DNA of 64,000 nt. It comes from Topomyia yanbarensis. Taxonomy: Eukaryota > Arthropoda > Insecta > Diptera > Culicidae. A model generated the notes under the pieces. It saw only the letters and a list, made by a program, of their open reading frames with translations, was not told where the DNA came from and did no database searches. How positions within the stretch are numbered: position 1 is the first letter of the stretch; each line of letters opens with the position of its first letter. The stretch spans positions 211,700,361 through 211,764,360 of the forward strand of contig NC_080671.1 of assembly GCF_030247195.1 (NCBI RefSeq), written 5' to 3'. The position numbers and the translations under genes were made by a program. Below, piece after piece: positions 1 to 10,828 of this stretch.

Positions 1-1430
1 TATAAAAAGTTTTCATTTTACACTAAAGTACCCTATGGACAGGAGTACAAGATTATTTAAGGGTGCATAATTTTCTTTAAAACTCCAACTACCAAAAAAA
101 TTTCGTTTGAAAGGTATGAGAACTTTTTTATAAAAAAAATATAACTTTTTCATATAGCATTATCTTCGAATAGGACACTTAACATTAAATACCGTTGTTG
201 TCATATGATATAGCATGCTTTGTAGTATAGATTGCGGAAAATGGCAAATACAATATTTTTACGTCTTGCAATATTTACTCATAAAAGAGTTTATTTTTAG
301 TAAAAAGTATATATAACTTTCTAACGAGAGATGCTAGAGGTTCGGTACATTGAGACAAAATGCTCTCCTTCAAAATATCTGAAAGTTTTTCTTACGTGAT
401 CCTTATGAAAAATTAAAACTGCAAAAGTTATATAAAGAAAACCATTTATTAAGAACGTCCTATTTTTTGGTAAATTTCTTGTAAAATGGAAAATACACAA
501 CATAGAGTTCCAGTGTCTTCGACCAAGTTTTTTAAAAAAAATTTTTCTACGAAGCTCTATCTCGAACCATTTAAAAGTTAATTTTAAGATTTTAAAAAAT
601 TAGAACCACCCACATTAAAACGCTAGGTTCTATTATTCAAAAGATATAAGAACTTATAATATCAAAAATATAATTTTTGTAATCAACTTTTTGAACTTTT
701 GGAAAATAACGTATTCGTTGTTTTTTGCTCAATTATAACTCTAGTAATGACCTTAGTTATACTTGAAAAAGAATTATTATTTGTTGCCCCAATGAGTGAT
801 ATTGGCGAAAAAGTGCTCATAACTCATCAGCAAAAATAGTTAGATATAATAGTTGCCATGAAACAGAAATAAATAGTTGCCATGAAACAAGTTATTTTCC
901 TTAAAACAATCTTAAAGTCGTCTGTAGACTACTTCACTTTTAAATCAATACCGCAAAAGTCATTTGACTAAAACAGTTTTACTGATAAACACTAAGAAAC
1001 ACCCTAACCTTCAAGTTTAAAATAAAAGTATTAGTTGTAAAATGAAAAGTATGATAGTCACACATGTCTTCAGCAAACTTTTCCAAGATTTGTCGTTCTA
1101 CAACTTCGTTGAAGGTTATTTAGCTCTAGCTGGAATAATTAAAAAGTTATTTTTTTGATCTTGGTACAATTACCCTATCTGTTTTTTTAACAAAAAGAAG
1201 AAACCCACAAACTACGAAAACTTCTCCAAAGACTTATTAAGGCTAAGTTGTTTAGATTTAGAAAAATCTCAAAATTCCTGCTAAATTTACATTCTGGACC
1301 ACTGTGGAACGGTAATCCTTATTTCTATGACCTCACATGGACTACAATTCCAAAGTATTGAATTGAATTGTTCAGTTTGGAAGTTTTGTGTGGTATCAGA
1401 TACGACGAAAAATTGACCATCGGGTCTTCA
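1..1430. other. AT-rich non-coding DNA, nothing recognised
   Basis: No ORF above noise, no terminal inverted repeats and no tandem structure that I could confirm. Phrases such as 'tctacgaagctctatctc' and 'ttctacaacttcgttgaagg' resemble low-complexity words of old dispersed repeats elsewhere in the window (for example 8.1-8.4 kb), so this is probably decayed repeat or intron sequence. Confidence 0.5.
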
Positions 1431-1700
1431 AATGGGCGTAGTATCCTTTGCCTACTATCAAAATATCAGTCCTGTACTCGTATAACCAATATCATTTGAA
1501 TTGGGTTCGCAGCACATGGCACGTCTTGAGGCGACCAACGAGCACCGACGACAACAACATACACTGTATTCCTCCGGCGATAGCGAGCAACATGCGCGAT
1601 GAACCGCATAAAATACCCAGCTGTCGAGACGATCCACCCATTCTTGACGATCTGCAAAAGCAAAATTCAAATATCTGGTGATGTGGTGATCTGGTGGGCA
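1430..1700. repeat. diverged repeat, partner of 7608-7790
   Basis: About 150 bp here align in the same orientation with 7608-7790: both contain atcag(t/c)cctgta, then a 'gggttc(g/a)cagc' block, then an 'acgagcac(c/t)gacg' block, at roughly 70% identity by eye. The two copies lie just outside the 3' and 5' sides of the LINE between them. They could be an older repeat into which the LINE inserted, or the 5' UTR of the LINE plus that of a second head-to-tail copy. I cannot decide from sequence alone. Confidence 0.45.
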
Positions 1701-2032
1701 GGTAGCGCAATTGGCATGCACGCTTTGCTTATTTGCAAAAAAGGGGGATGCTGAATATAATAGAAGCACAGCGCGAATTGGATTGTGGCCTACTTAGGTA
1801 TTTATTTATTTATTTATTTATTTATTGATTGATTTTCCATCTGACCTACATGGTCTACATGAAATATGAAATATGGAATGAGGAAAAGCCCATTTGCAGT
1901 TAGTGTGACACCCTCCAAATGGGCGTAAAAACCTCATTATCTTTTCACACATACACATTAAACAATATTGCACGTTAAATTACATTACATTACTTAATTA
2001 ATAATACATCTAACAAATCAAAATCTAATGCA

Positions 2033-5000
2033 CTAAGTCAACCGCTTAAGCCTATTTCTAAAAATATCACATGAAACAGAGAAGTCAAAAAATTCATACA
2101 CACTATTAAAAACACTACACATCGCCCTTACGGGTTCGTTCTGTCCATAATTAGTACTTTGATAGTCGAGTCTTAGAAAATCCCACGATCTTAAGCTTCT
2201 AGGGGGTGCGTTTACATTTATCTGTGAAAGTATATTTGGGGCATCTATTTCACCTGTTAGAACTTTTCCTACAAACACTGCTCTGGAGATATTTCGTCTT
2301 TTTGAAAGGGTGTCCATATCAAGCAAACGACAACGATCAATGTAAGGTGGCAGCTCTATCGGGTTGCGCCATGGCAGAGATTTAAGAGCAAATCGGAGAA
2401 ATCTAGCTTGTATAGATTCAATCCTGTTAATCCAGATACTCGCATACGGACACCAGATGATAGCTGAATCTTCCAGGACAGAGCGAACGAGAGAGAAATA
2501 CAGTGCTCTCAGGCAATATGGATCAGTAAACTCTTTGGCTATTCTGATGATAAAACCAAGGTTCCTGTTGGCTTTCGCAATGATGTGGGAATAGTGATCT
2601 CTGAACGTCAATTTAGAATCCAGCAGTATTCCAAGGTCCCTGACAACTGACACTCTTTCAAGTGTTTTCCCTGAGATAGTATAACACCACAAGATTGGAT
2701 TTTTTTTACGCGTGAAAGAAATTACTGAGCATTTAGATACACTGAGAGTCAACCGGTTTCGAGCACACCAGTTGCAAAACTCATCTAGTTGTCGCTGTAG
2801 TTCGATGCAGTCCAATTCAGATCGCACAATGAGGAACAGTTTAAGGTCATCTGCATAGATAAGTTTGCATCCTAGTGGAAGGATATAACAAACGTCATTG
2901 AAGAATAAGGAGAACAGCAAGGGTCCGAGATTACTACCCTGGGGTACACCTGATAAATTTATGAAGTTGTGTGATTCGATATTTCCTAGTTTGACAGATA
3001 GGGTACGGCCAACAAGGTATGACTCCAGCCACTTAGTGAAGTTGAGTGAGGCACCCAGCCTTTCTATTTTCGCCAGTAGAAGCGAGTGATCAACACGATC
3101 AAACGCTGCTTTAAGGTCAGTATAAATAGTATCTACTTGTGCTCCGCCTTCCATACTTTTAATACAATGTGAAGTGAACTGTGCTAAGTTCGTTGATGTT
3201 GATCTACCTGGGAAGAACCCATGTTGATCCGTCGATATATATGTTTTGGCTTCCCGGAACAACACATTGCTTACTAAAATTTCGAACAGCTTAGACCCCG
3301 CACAGAGAGAGGTTATGCCTCGATAATTTGCTATGTCCTGCTTATCACCTTTTTTAAAGACAGGAAACATAACTGACTTTTTCCAACACAGAGGAAACGT
3401 CCCTTGCGACAACGATTGATTAAAGATCAGTTTTAGAGGAGCAGAAAGGGCTCTAGCGCATCTTTTTAAAATAATAGCAGGAATCCCATCTGGACCAGCC
3501 GATGTCGAGGATTTCAATTTTTCAATGGCAGCAACAATATCTTCTTCGGAAAAACGGATGCTACCTAGATTCATCACGTCACTGGGAACATCGCGTAGTC
3601 CGATTTCAACCTGTACTGGAGTAGTCGGAACTGTTTCAAATGCACTCGAAAAATGTTTTGCAAACAGATTACAAATGCCACGAGTCGTATTAGAACTTTC
3701 ATTAGCTAAAGTCATACTGGAAGGAAGTCCGCTCTCCTTGCGCTTCCCGTTAACAAAAGACCAGAAACGTTTGGGGTTTCGCTCAAGGTTAGATTGCATT
3801 TGTAGCACGTGCCGAGAATAGAGGAAGCGGTTATAAGCTTTGTAACTGTTGCTGGCGTAAATGAATTCACGTTTTGTATTGGGATTCCGTCGATTGGTAT
3901 AGTGACGAAGCGCGGCTGCTCTCAGTCGTTTAAGTTCTCGAAGTCGTCGATTGGACCAAAGTGGTTTCTGTCTAGGACGCGGTGCTGGGACATATATTTC
4001 AAACAGTTGTATCAGTATCGACGAAAATATTTCTACTGCGTCATTTACATCGGTTGCACTGTTAAGCGAGGTAATCCAGTCAATAGTTTGCAGTGAGTTG
4101 TTGAGTCCAAGAAAATCAGTTTTTGAAAAGTTATATTTGAAATCTTCCAGCATCTCATCAAAAATAACCTGTCGTGGACAGGTCTGCTCAACTAAGAGGG
4201 GCGGATGATGGGAATCTATATTAACGAGTGGTTCATCTGCTTGGTACACATGACAGTTCATGTATGCGTCTGCGTTTATGAACAGAAGATCCAACGTGCG
4301 ATTTCGTCCGTTCTTAATCGTACACATTTGCAGCATGTTCAGTAGAGACATCCCGTCTAGTAAATCACTGCTGGATCTCGAAAGGGATGAGTCAGAGGGG
4401 TCGGCATAGGCGTAGCCGAAGGAAGTGCTTTTCCACACAAGACCAGGCTGGTTGTAATCTCCGAATAACAAGTGAGAGGTTTGGGGTTCTAGCGAATTGG
4501 CGATGTCGAGTGCAGATTGAATGTGATTTTGAATAACGTTTATGTTATCTGCGGAGTCCGGAGGAAGATATACGACGCCCACACATGTGTTAGTACCCTG
4601 GCTATTAATGTTTACCCAGAGTTGTTCTAGACCTCTATTGTCATAACTCTTTTGTTTAGATGCTAACCGATTGGAAACAGCTATAAGTACACCACCACCC
4701 TTTTTTTACCAGCAGCGATCGGGTCACGGTCGTTACGATATACCGAATATCTAGGTCCGAATAGCTGCAGCGAGTTGATTTCGTCGTTCAGCCATGTTTC
4801 TGTCAGGATAATGACATCATGTTCTGCGTCGGATACAGCTACGAACAGCTCATCGATCTTTGTGCGTAGTCCTCTCACGTTCTGATAGTACATTTTGAGT
4901 TGACTTTTACATGGAGAAACAGTCTTGCGGTCATCATTATACGGATTGCGGATGGCTAGATGAATATCAGCTACGGAGCCGGAAGTAGGTTGTTCAACGG

Positions 5001-5991
5001 TAGACTGGAACCGAAAATTATTTTGAGGGGGTGCAGTATCGTAGGTAACTTCGGGAGGACATATACCCTCTTTGGCTTTACCTGGAGAAACAGTCTTGTG
5101 GTCATCATTGTACAGATTGCGGATGGCTAGATGAATATCAGCTACGGAGCCGGAAGTAGGTTGTTCAACGGTAGACTGGAACCGAAAATTATTTTGAGGA
5201 GGTGCAGTATCGTAGGTAACTTCGGGAGGACATATACCCTCTTTGGCTTTACCTGGAGAAACAGTCTTGCGGTCATCATTATACGGATTGCGGATGGCTA
5301 GATGAATATCAGCTACGGAGCCGGAAGTAGGTTGTTCAACGGTAGACTGGAATCGAAAATTATTTTGAGGGGGTGCAGTATCGTAGATAACTTCGGGAGG
5401 ACATATACCCTCTTTGGCTTTACCTGGAGAAACAGTCTTGCGGTCATCATTATATGGATTGCGGATGGCTAGACGAATATCAGCTACGGAGCCGGAAGTA
5501 GGTTGTTCAACGGTAGACTGGAACCAGAAATTATTTTGAGGGGGTGCAGTATCGTAGGTAACTTCGGGAGGACATATACCCTCTTTGGCTTTACCTGGAG
5601 AAACAGTCTTGCGGTCATCATTATACGGATTGCGGATGGCTAGATGAATATCAGCTATGGAGCCGGAAGTAGGTTGTTCAACGGTAGACTGGAACCGAAA
5701 ATTATTTTGAGGGGGTGCAGTATCGTAGGTAACTTCGGGAGGACATATACCCTCTTTGGCTTTACCTGGAGAAACAGTCTTGTGGTCATCATTATACGGA
5801 TTGCGGATGGCTAGATGAATATCAGCTGCGGAGCCGGAAGTAGGTTGTTCAACGGTAGACTGGAATCGAAAATTATTTTGAGGGGGTGCAGTATCGTAGG
5901 TAACTTCGGGAGGACATATACCCTCTTTGGCTTTACCTGGAGAAACTGTCGTGCAGTCATCATCATTTGGATTGCGGATGGCTAGCTTCAT
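2033..5991 (-). pseudogene. LINE-A ORF2: endonuclease-reverse transcriptase, one frameshift
   Basis: The polyprotein would nick target DNA and prime reverse transcription from the nick. The upstream frame (4681-5991, 436 aa) holds an amplified linker and then the endonuclease start (YYQNVRG, TETWLND). The downstream frame (2033-4582, 849 aa) continues with VVYLPPDS, GDYNQPG and SHHPPLL, then the RT: AAFDRV with the first catalytic Asp, GVPQGSNLGPLLF, and YADD near residue 575 of that frame (2847-2858). The C-terminus has no RNase H. The frames join in a 7-base homopolymer (T at 4701-4707 on plus) coding the conserved Gly-rich GGGVLIAV segment; one base too many shifts the frame and stops at 4681. 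Reading on in the other frame gives an open path from there to the 849-aa part, so I see no second lesion. The ATG at 5991 sits 6 bp after the ORF1 stop, which suggests coupled translation. A sequencing error is possible. Confidence 0.85.
4912..5985 (-). repeat. 171-bp in-frame tandem repeat (6.3 copies) in LINE-A ORF2
   Basis: Six full 57-codon units and a partial seventh (16 codons) form almost the whole N-terminal region before the endonuclease. Each unit starts LAIRNPYNDD, contains TVSPGKAKEGICPPEV, then APPQNNFRFQSTVEQ, and ends SVADIH. Units differ by only a few substitutions (for example Y/N at unit position 7, H/R at 11, F-R or F-W at 40), so the array is young. All units keep the frame. 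The corresponding region of the LINE at 52.1-52.5 kb is short and unrepeated. Confidence 0.95.
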
Positions 5992-5997
5992 TGGTTG

Positions 5998-7494
5998 CTA
6001 TGTCGAGTAGTCAATTCTAAGTTTGGCTTTCTTCAAGCGTTTTTGGTACAGCGGGCATTCAGAGCTCCAAGAGGGATGAATAAAATCAAGCTTGTCGGCA
6101 TCAAGTTCCTGCTCTGAGTTAAATAGTTGGCAGTTAACACATCTTTCGAAATCAGAGCTGCACTCGTTTATTGGATGTTCTTCTGCGCACTTTGGACAGC
6201 ATACTAAATTTTTACATGTCGCTGCTTTGTGGCCATATTCAGAGCAGCGGTAACAGCGCATTACATCAACAACCTCGAAGATTCGGCAGCGATCCCAGCC
6301 AATATTGACCCGTTGCGCTTTCATCAGACAGTAGAACGTCGAGGGGTCAGATTCAAACACTACCACTCTTGTGTTTTCAGTTCGTTTGGACTTCTGTACG
6401 CGAATAACTTTCAAATCAGCCGTTTCAGGCAAATTGTTTTGTTGTTTCATTTTGGCGATTATTTCGTTTTCTGGGATTTCGTCACTTAATCCTATTATCT
6501 TGAATCTTGGCTTCAGAGGTTTCAGGTTTTCAATCTCATATACCTCGGAGAACTTATTTTTAGCATCGTGGGCCATTTTCAGTGCAAGCTCGTTCGAACC
6601 ACATCGTATAGTAGCTTCTCCATTTTCACGGTAGTACACTTCTTTGACATCGAAGACAATTGGATCCAACTTCTCACGAATGTCTTTCCTTGTTATTTCC
6701 GCTAGTTGAACAACTTTCGGTTTGAACAGAACAGTTTGCTCCATTTTCAAGACTGCACTGTTTTTCGCAACATGCGAAACTGGCCTAAGTGACTGTAACT
6801 TTGACGTGTTCACAGGCGTTTCGCACGCAGCCGTTAATTCACCACTTGATTCGTTTCTGGAAGTTTTTTTAGTAGTCATTTTCCGTCGTTTTCCGGACCT
6901 CAGAATGCTGCAATCGTCATTATCATCTTCCAAAACGGCAGGATGCGCCTTGCGTTTTTCCAGCCTTGTTGGAGCTAAGTTAGAACGGGTTACGCTGGCA
7001 TAAGTGGCAACGGCTGCAGTGTTCTTTACAACTTTATTGCCGGTCTCGGTATCATCGACACACATCTGATCCGTACCCGCTCGCCGAACTAGGTCACGCA
7101 GCACTGATACTTCTGCGGAAACAACATCTTCAACGGTAGATTTAAGGCGCGGCAAAATTCGTTTTTCAAAAGCGCTGTACTGCTCTGAAACAATATTCCG
7201 TATTTTCAAATCACCATCGCAGACAGCCTTAGTGATTTCTTCGACCTTTTGCAAAAGCACACTACACATTTTCTGCACATCGTTGAGACGTGTCTCCTTC
7301 TTCCTGCACTCTAAACACACATATTGCAGCGATTCGTTCTCCCGCAGAGCGGTTGCGGCTGCTGTATTCACACCCGAGCACCGTACGTGTAATATTTGCT
7401 CGCACCCGCCAGAACAGTGAATACCATCGGGTTCACTAGCAATACGCTGTGCGCACACACTGCAGGTTATCCCAGGTTGGCAATATTCTAGCAC
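5998..7494 (-). CDS. LINE-A ORF1: PHD-finger and zinc-knuckle gag-like protein
   Basis: An intact 498-aa ORF. In LINEs such proteins bind the element RNA and form the RNP. A C4HC3 PHD finger lies at the N-terminus: C11, C14, C27, C31, H36, C39, C60, C63. A basic, Ser/Thr-rich stretch (roughly 180-230) follows, with KRKAH and GKRRKMTTKK. An RRM-like segment about 310-410 includes PRFKIIGLSDEIPENEIIAK. Next come two zinc knuckles, CYRCSEYGHKAATC and CPKCAEEHPINEC, and a further Cys pair (CVNC). PHD fingers in ORF1 are known from CR1-like LINEs. The start at 7494 is the first Met and lies directly before the finger. It is followed after 6 bp by ORF2. Confidence 0.88.
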   Translation of the reverse strand: MLEYCQPGITCSVCAQRIASEPDGIHCSGGCEQILHVRCSGVNTAAATALRENESLQYVCLECRKKETRLNDVQKMCSVLLQKVEEITKAVCDGDLKIRNIVSEQYSAFEKRILPRLKSTVEDVVSAEVSVLRDLVRRAGTDQMCVDDTETGNKVVKNTAAVATYASVTRSNLAPTRLEKRKAHPAVLEDDNDDCSILRSGKRRKMTTKKTSRNESSGELTAACETPVNTSKLQSLRPVSHVAKNSAVLKMEQTVLFKPKVVQLAEITRKDIREKLDPIVFDVKEVYYRENGEATIRCGSNELALKMAHDAKNKFSEVYEIENLKPLKPRFKIIGLSDEIPENEIIAKMKQQNNLPETADLKVIRVQKSKRTENTRVVVFESDPSTFYCLMKAQRVNIGWDRCRIFEVVDVMRCYRCSEYGHKAATCKNLVCCPKCAEEHPINECSSDFERCVNCQLFNSEQELDADKLDFIHPSWSSECPLYQKRLKKAKLRIDYST

Positions 7495-7607
7495 AATATA
7501 GTACTTAAGCCCTGTAGTCCGCGTAAGAAAACAGAATATATTTCGAGCAGCCTATTTCTAAGTTATAAGTGAGGCCAGATTTGATGAAAAAGTCACTAAT
7601 TGGCATT

Positions 7608-7790
7608 CGAATGACCCTAGTAGTTCTCACCTATCACCAAATTATCAGCCCTGTAATCGTGCAACCAATGCTAGTCTATCTGGGTTCACAGCGCATTGTG
7701 TGCGCTTCTTCTGCGAGAGGTAATAAACGAGCACTGACGCGCGGCACTATACACGACATCTCTGAGACAAGAGCGCTCTTAAAGTTAGTC
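7608..7790. repeat. diverged repeat, partner of 1430-1700 (possibly LINE-A 5' UTR)
   Basis: Same-orientation homologue of the segment beyond the other end of LINE-A. It lies just upstream (in LINE orientation) of ORF1, so it may be the LINE promoter/5' UTR rather than a flank. Confidence 0.4.
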
Positions 7791-8094
7791 AACAGTTAGT
7801 TAAAAAAATTAAAAAATGCTATATAAATTAATGCAACAGGAGAAATATAAATGGGGTTACGAAGAAATTTAAGAATATAGGTTTTATCATAGCATGATAA
7901 TCTTAAGAAAACTTTGTAACATGTTATGAATTATAAAAGAATCTCTGCACAAGAAATAGGAGTAAAGATTCGAAAAACTTAGAAAACATTCAAAAGGTGT
8001 ATTAAAATATATTCATACTCTATGCTGTTTGCACCAGTAAGCGGCCTAAATTCTATTTTTACAACGAGATACGAAAGCCTTTGAAATACTATAT

Positions 8095-8430
8095 AGCTTC
8101 GCAGAACATCAGATTGCACTAGCTCTTACCATTGTATGGATAGGAGTATTACCTTGAATTAATTTTGATCACTGGCGCCACCATGTGATAGAATTCTGCT
8201 TTTTTCAAATGAGAAAAGAAAATATTCTTTGCTACTCTACAACTTTGTAGAACATTCAAATGATCCATTTCTTACCGTTATACAGATAGGAGTATTCCCT
8301 TTAAATTGCTTGGCTCACTACCGCCACCTTGCGGAGAAATCCTGAAACTTTCTAGTGAACCAAAAAGTCCTTTTATTCCTCTACAACTTTGTGGAACATC
8401 ATAACTTTCTATCTCTTATTGTTTCAGAGA
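8095..8430. repeat. degenerate tandem repeat, period about 147 bp
   Basis: The words gataggagtatt (near 8139 and 8285) and caactttgt(a/g)gaacat (near 8237 and 8383) recur at about 146-147 bp. A related 'gcttcgcagaacatc' occurs near 8098. Two full units and a partial third. The rest of 7800-8540 shows nothing recognisable. Confidence 0.6.
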
Positions 8431-8543
8431 TATATGAGTTTTTCCTAACTTTGTCCCACCTTCACTCGTGGTTCACATACATGAGATAAGCGGAGTACGC
8501 CCTTTGCAAATGTTAAGCAGCAGTATCCAACTTTAAACGTTAA

Positions 8544-8745
8544 GGTTGCACAGAGAATGCGCAAAATTCGCAAACGAAAAAAGCAGTTTTTTTTCCACAC
8601 CGTATGTCAGATCTTCATAAAAATCAATCAGCAGTACTGTAACAACATTCTACATACGCTGATTGATTTTTATGAAGATCTGACATACGGTGTGGAAAAA
8701 AACTGCTTTTTTCGTTTGCGAATATTGCGCATTCTCTGTGCAACC
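8544..8745. mobile_element. hairpin MITE with TTAA flanks
   Basis: Two arms of about 90 bp (8544-8632 and 8658-8745) are near-perfect reverse complements, with one A/T mismatch and one base length difference in the poly-T/A run, around a 25-bp loop. The palindrome is bounded on both sides by TTAA (8540-8543 and 8746-8749), as expected for a TTAA-specific (piggyBac-like) non-autonomous element, although the terminal bases GGTTGCAC are not the usual CCC. Weaker similarity continues a little outside the arms. Confidence 0.75.
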
Positions 8746-8759
8746 TTAATAACTCTTTA

Positions 8760-9456
8760 ACGGTTGGTTGGATTGTCTTGCAGTCTTCAACAAACTTGTT
8801 CAGCATATCTTCAAAAGCTTAACTCCTTCCTAGGTCAGTGATCGGAAGTTTACAGCGACATCTAGCGGCGATTTTGTGAACTGCGAGTGTTTCCCTATAC
8901 ATTTTGGCCAAAAATCCCATACAAACTATAAGCTCTTTGGGGGAGGGGTTAGGGTTAACCGATTTCGCTAAAATTTGGACAGTGTCATTTTTTCATGATT
9001 TGGAACGACGCTAGGGGTGTAGGTTGCGAATTTTTTTTTTCATATAAATCATTGTCACCCTAGTGTATACCTATTCATTTTATGAGATATGTAAAAAGTA
9101 TGTTTTGATCTCTCGACGAAATACGATAGATTGGTTCTTTGATAGTACATATACCTCAGCGAAATTTGATAATCAATGATGGCCGTTGCATTGGCTACTT
9201 CGAGATCAATAATTGAAAAGCATATTAGTTTGGCTTTTCGCGATAATGATAATGGCAATCGTTAATTATAAAAAATCTCTTAAAATTCATTCAGAAAGTG
9301 GACCGTGATTGCCGAAACAATGTTAGAGATAATACAGACATTAGTAAGTGTATCAGAAGATAGAGTTACAACCATTTCAGTTAGGTTAGTCAATAGTGAA
9401 AGTATGTAAGTTGTACACTTATTAAAAATTTCGGAAAAAATAATTTATGTACTTAC
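8760..9456. other. presumed adducin intron, nothing recognised
   Basis: No ORF or splice-flanked exon that I could place in phase after the exon ending at 9457. A 'cgacatctagcggcgatttt' phrase near 8858 looks like dispersed repeat sequence. The next downstream adducin exon is not found between here and position 1. Confidence 0.4.
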
Positions 9457-9534
9457 CATCGCTAAGTACAACTTCTGGTTGACTAGGCTTTGGAACTTGC
9501 TTGGTTTCTATTCTTAGCACCTGATGTTCAGTAG
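9457..9534 (-). CDS. hts: adducin exon (C-terminal region)
   Basis: 78-nt exon with acceptor TTTCAG^CTAC and donor GATG^GTAAGTAC. It completes the split codon left by the previous exon and reads ATEHQVLRIETKQVPKPS then QPEVVLSD, a low-complexity tail segment of insect adducin. It ends with one base of the next codon, and reading into the intron hits a stop after about 12 codons. Short, but phase and both splice sites agree. Confidence 0.8.
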
Positions 9535-9746
9535 CTGAAATAAAAATAATAATTTACAAATGACACAATGCAATCAAATAAAAAAATACAGTGTAGACCT
9601 GTTTCTATCAACCCCTTGTTATATTTAAAGGCTGGCAAAATGGAGATAATGACAAACATAACCCTAGCTGGCTGACAAAATCGGGTCAGAATGCTGCCAA
9701 AATCGCTGGCTGATAAAATCGAGTCTTCACTGTAAGAACATTTTAC

Positions 9747-9860
9747 CTGTGTCTTCTGGGTCAGACGGATTTGGTGGACAAACTGATTTATTTTTAACCT
9801 TTGTCTCCGAAATTTGCAAAGAGCTCAAGGCTTCAGACTCGGAAAAGTCTGTGTCAGTGT
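9747..9860 (-). CDS. hts: adducin exon (acidic tail segment)
   Basis: 114-nt exon with acceptor TTTATACAG^ACACTG and donor ACACAG^GTAAAATG. Joined to the T left by the preceding exon it reads YTDTDFSESEALSSLQIS and on to PPNPSDPEDT with no stop. The segment is acidic and Ser-rich, as expected of the adducin tail after the neck. One base (G) is carried into the 78-nt exon. Confidence 0.83.
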
Positions 9861-9925
9861 CTGTATAAAATAGAAAAAAAGATTATTCTTGTTTCAGTTT
9901 TCTTTACAGCAAAGACTATACTCAC

Positions 9926-10211
9926 AGTCACCTTGTCGCTTTTTCTCCACAGTTTTCTTGTACTCGTTCAACTCATCGTCAGTAACCGAATCGAATGGAT
10001 TTTTTGCATAAGGCGCCTTGTAAACGGTAGCATTGTGTTGATATCCACGTTGGATTATACCCTTCGATGCTGCTCCCATGAGAACAACATGATCTCCAGT
10101 GGCGGAGACATTGGCATCCTTCAGCCGGTTCGCTTCATCCCAAGACACACCCTCCAGAATATGGGACTGTGGTCCAGCAGATATCTTATCAGCTCGTCGA
10201 TAGTCTTTAAT
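9926..10211 (-). CDS. hts: adducin exon (neck region, best conserved)
   Basis: 286-nt exon with acceptor CGCGTAG^ATTAAAG and donor GACT^GTGAGTAT. It reads IKDYRRADKISAGPQSHILE, then GVSWDEANRLKDANVS, then MGAASKGIIQRGYQHNATVY and NPFDSVTDDELNEYKKTVEK. The AGPQS and NPF..(T)D.ELEEY-type motifs are hallmarks of adducins from flies to vertebrates. An in-exon AAG^GTGACT is a weaker alternative donor 7 nt upstream, but only the GTGAGT donor keeps the downstream phase. Confidence 0.93.
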
Positions 10212-10578
10212 CTACGCGAGAAAATTTATTCAATAATAAGATTCTACGGTGATTTTGAACCTTTCAAGTGTCCTAGTGTAGGTTGTAGGTCTCATCAAAT
10301 GCAACACAAAACAATGAACTGACACACTAGGGTGGGTCTTTGTTATAGGGAAAAATGTAATAATAACCACATCAACCGAGCACAGCTCTTTTTGCGTTCC
10401 ATTTGGAGCCCTAAAAAGCTGTGCAAAATTTGGGGTCGATTAGTTTTGACCCGGCGTAGCCGCATTGCGTTTGAAAACCTATTTTTTGCATTTTCAATTC
10501 TATAGACCACAATTCCAGATAGAAGTATAATTCAGGATATGCGGAACAACTTTGCCGAAGGATGTATGGTGTTAGAAT

Positions 10579-10828
10579 TGGTCGGTGTTAAGTCAGACCG
10601 GACTAAGTGACAAAAAAATAATTTCGAGAAAAACGAGTTTAAAGTTTGAATCGCAGCATCCTTTACATTATGATTGGAAATTAATTTTTGCCATAATTCT
10701 TGTTTATTGTTACATATTTCAAATCTGGCAACAGTCGATTGTAGCTGACGATTTTCTTTATCCAGTGCTATCATTATCTCATTTTTTTGTGTTTTGCGAC
10801 TTAATCCGGTCTGACTTAACACCGACCA
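10579..10828. mobile_element. 250-bp MITE, TGGTCGGTG family, copy 1
   Basis: Ends are inverted: TGGTCGGTGTTAAGTCAGAC at the left, and the reverse complement at the right with one change (about 33 bp of TIR). A second copy of the same family lies at 28024-28275 with homology through the interior (for example ctttatccagtgctatca). Sits in the adducin intron. Target duplication not clear (possibly ATT/AAT). Confidence 0.8.

Larger units (their letters stand above)
1797..7600 (-). mobile_element. near-complete non-LTR retrotransposon (Jockey/CR1-type LINE-A)
   Basis: Two-ORF LINE read on the minus strand: ORF1 (5998-7494), a 6-bp gap, ORF2 (2033-5991), a short 3' UTR, and a 3' tail of TAAA repeats, seen on plus as tttatttatttattta at 1797-1824. 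ORF1 carries a PHD finger and zinc knuckles; ORF2 carries an apurinic-type endonuclease and an RT with YADD. No RNase H domain follows the RT. This layout fits the Jockey/CR1 group. The 5' boundary is not clear (somewhere 7500-7800) and I found no convincing target-site duplication. ORF1 is open and ORF2 has only one frameshift, so this is the youngest-looking LINE here. Confidence 0.88.

Noticed and set aside
8541..8748. miRNA precursor
   Set aside because: Arms of about 90 bp and TTAA borders fit a MITE better; no way to see processing.
9053..10335. Inverted 'caccctagtgt' at 9056 and 10323 as element ends
   Set aside because: Only 11-12 bp match and the interval contains conserved adducin exons; likely chance or two separate repeats.
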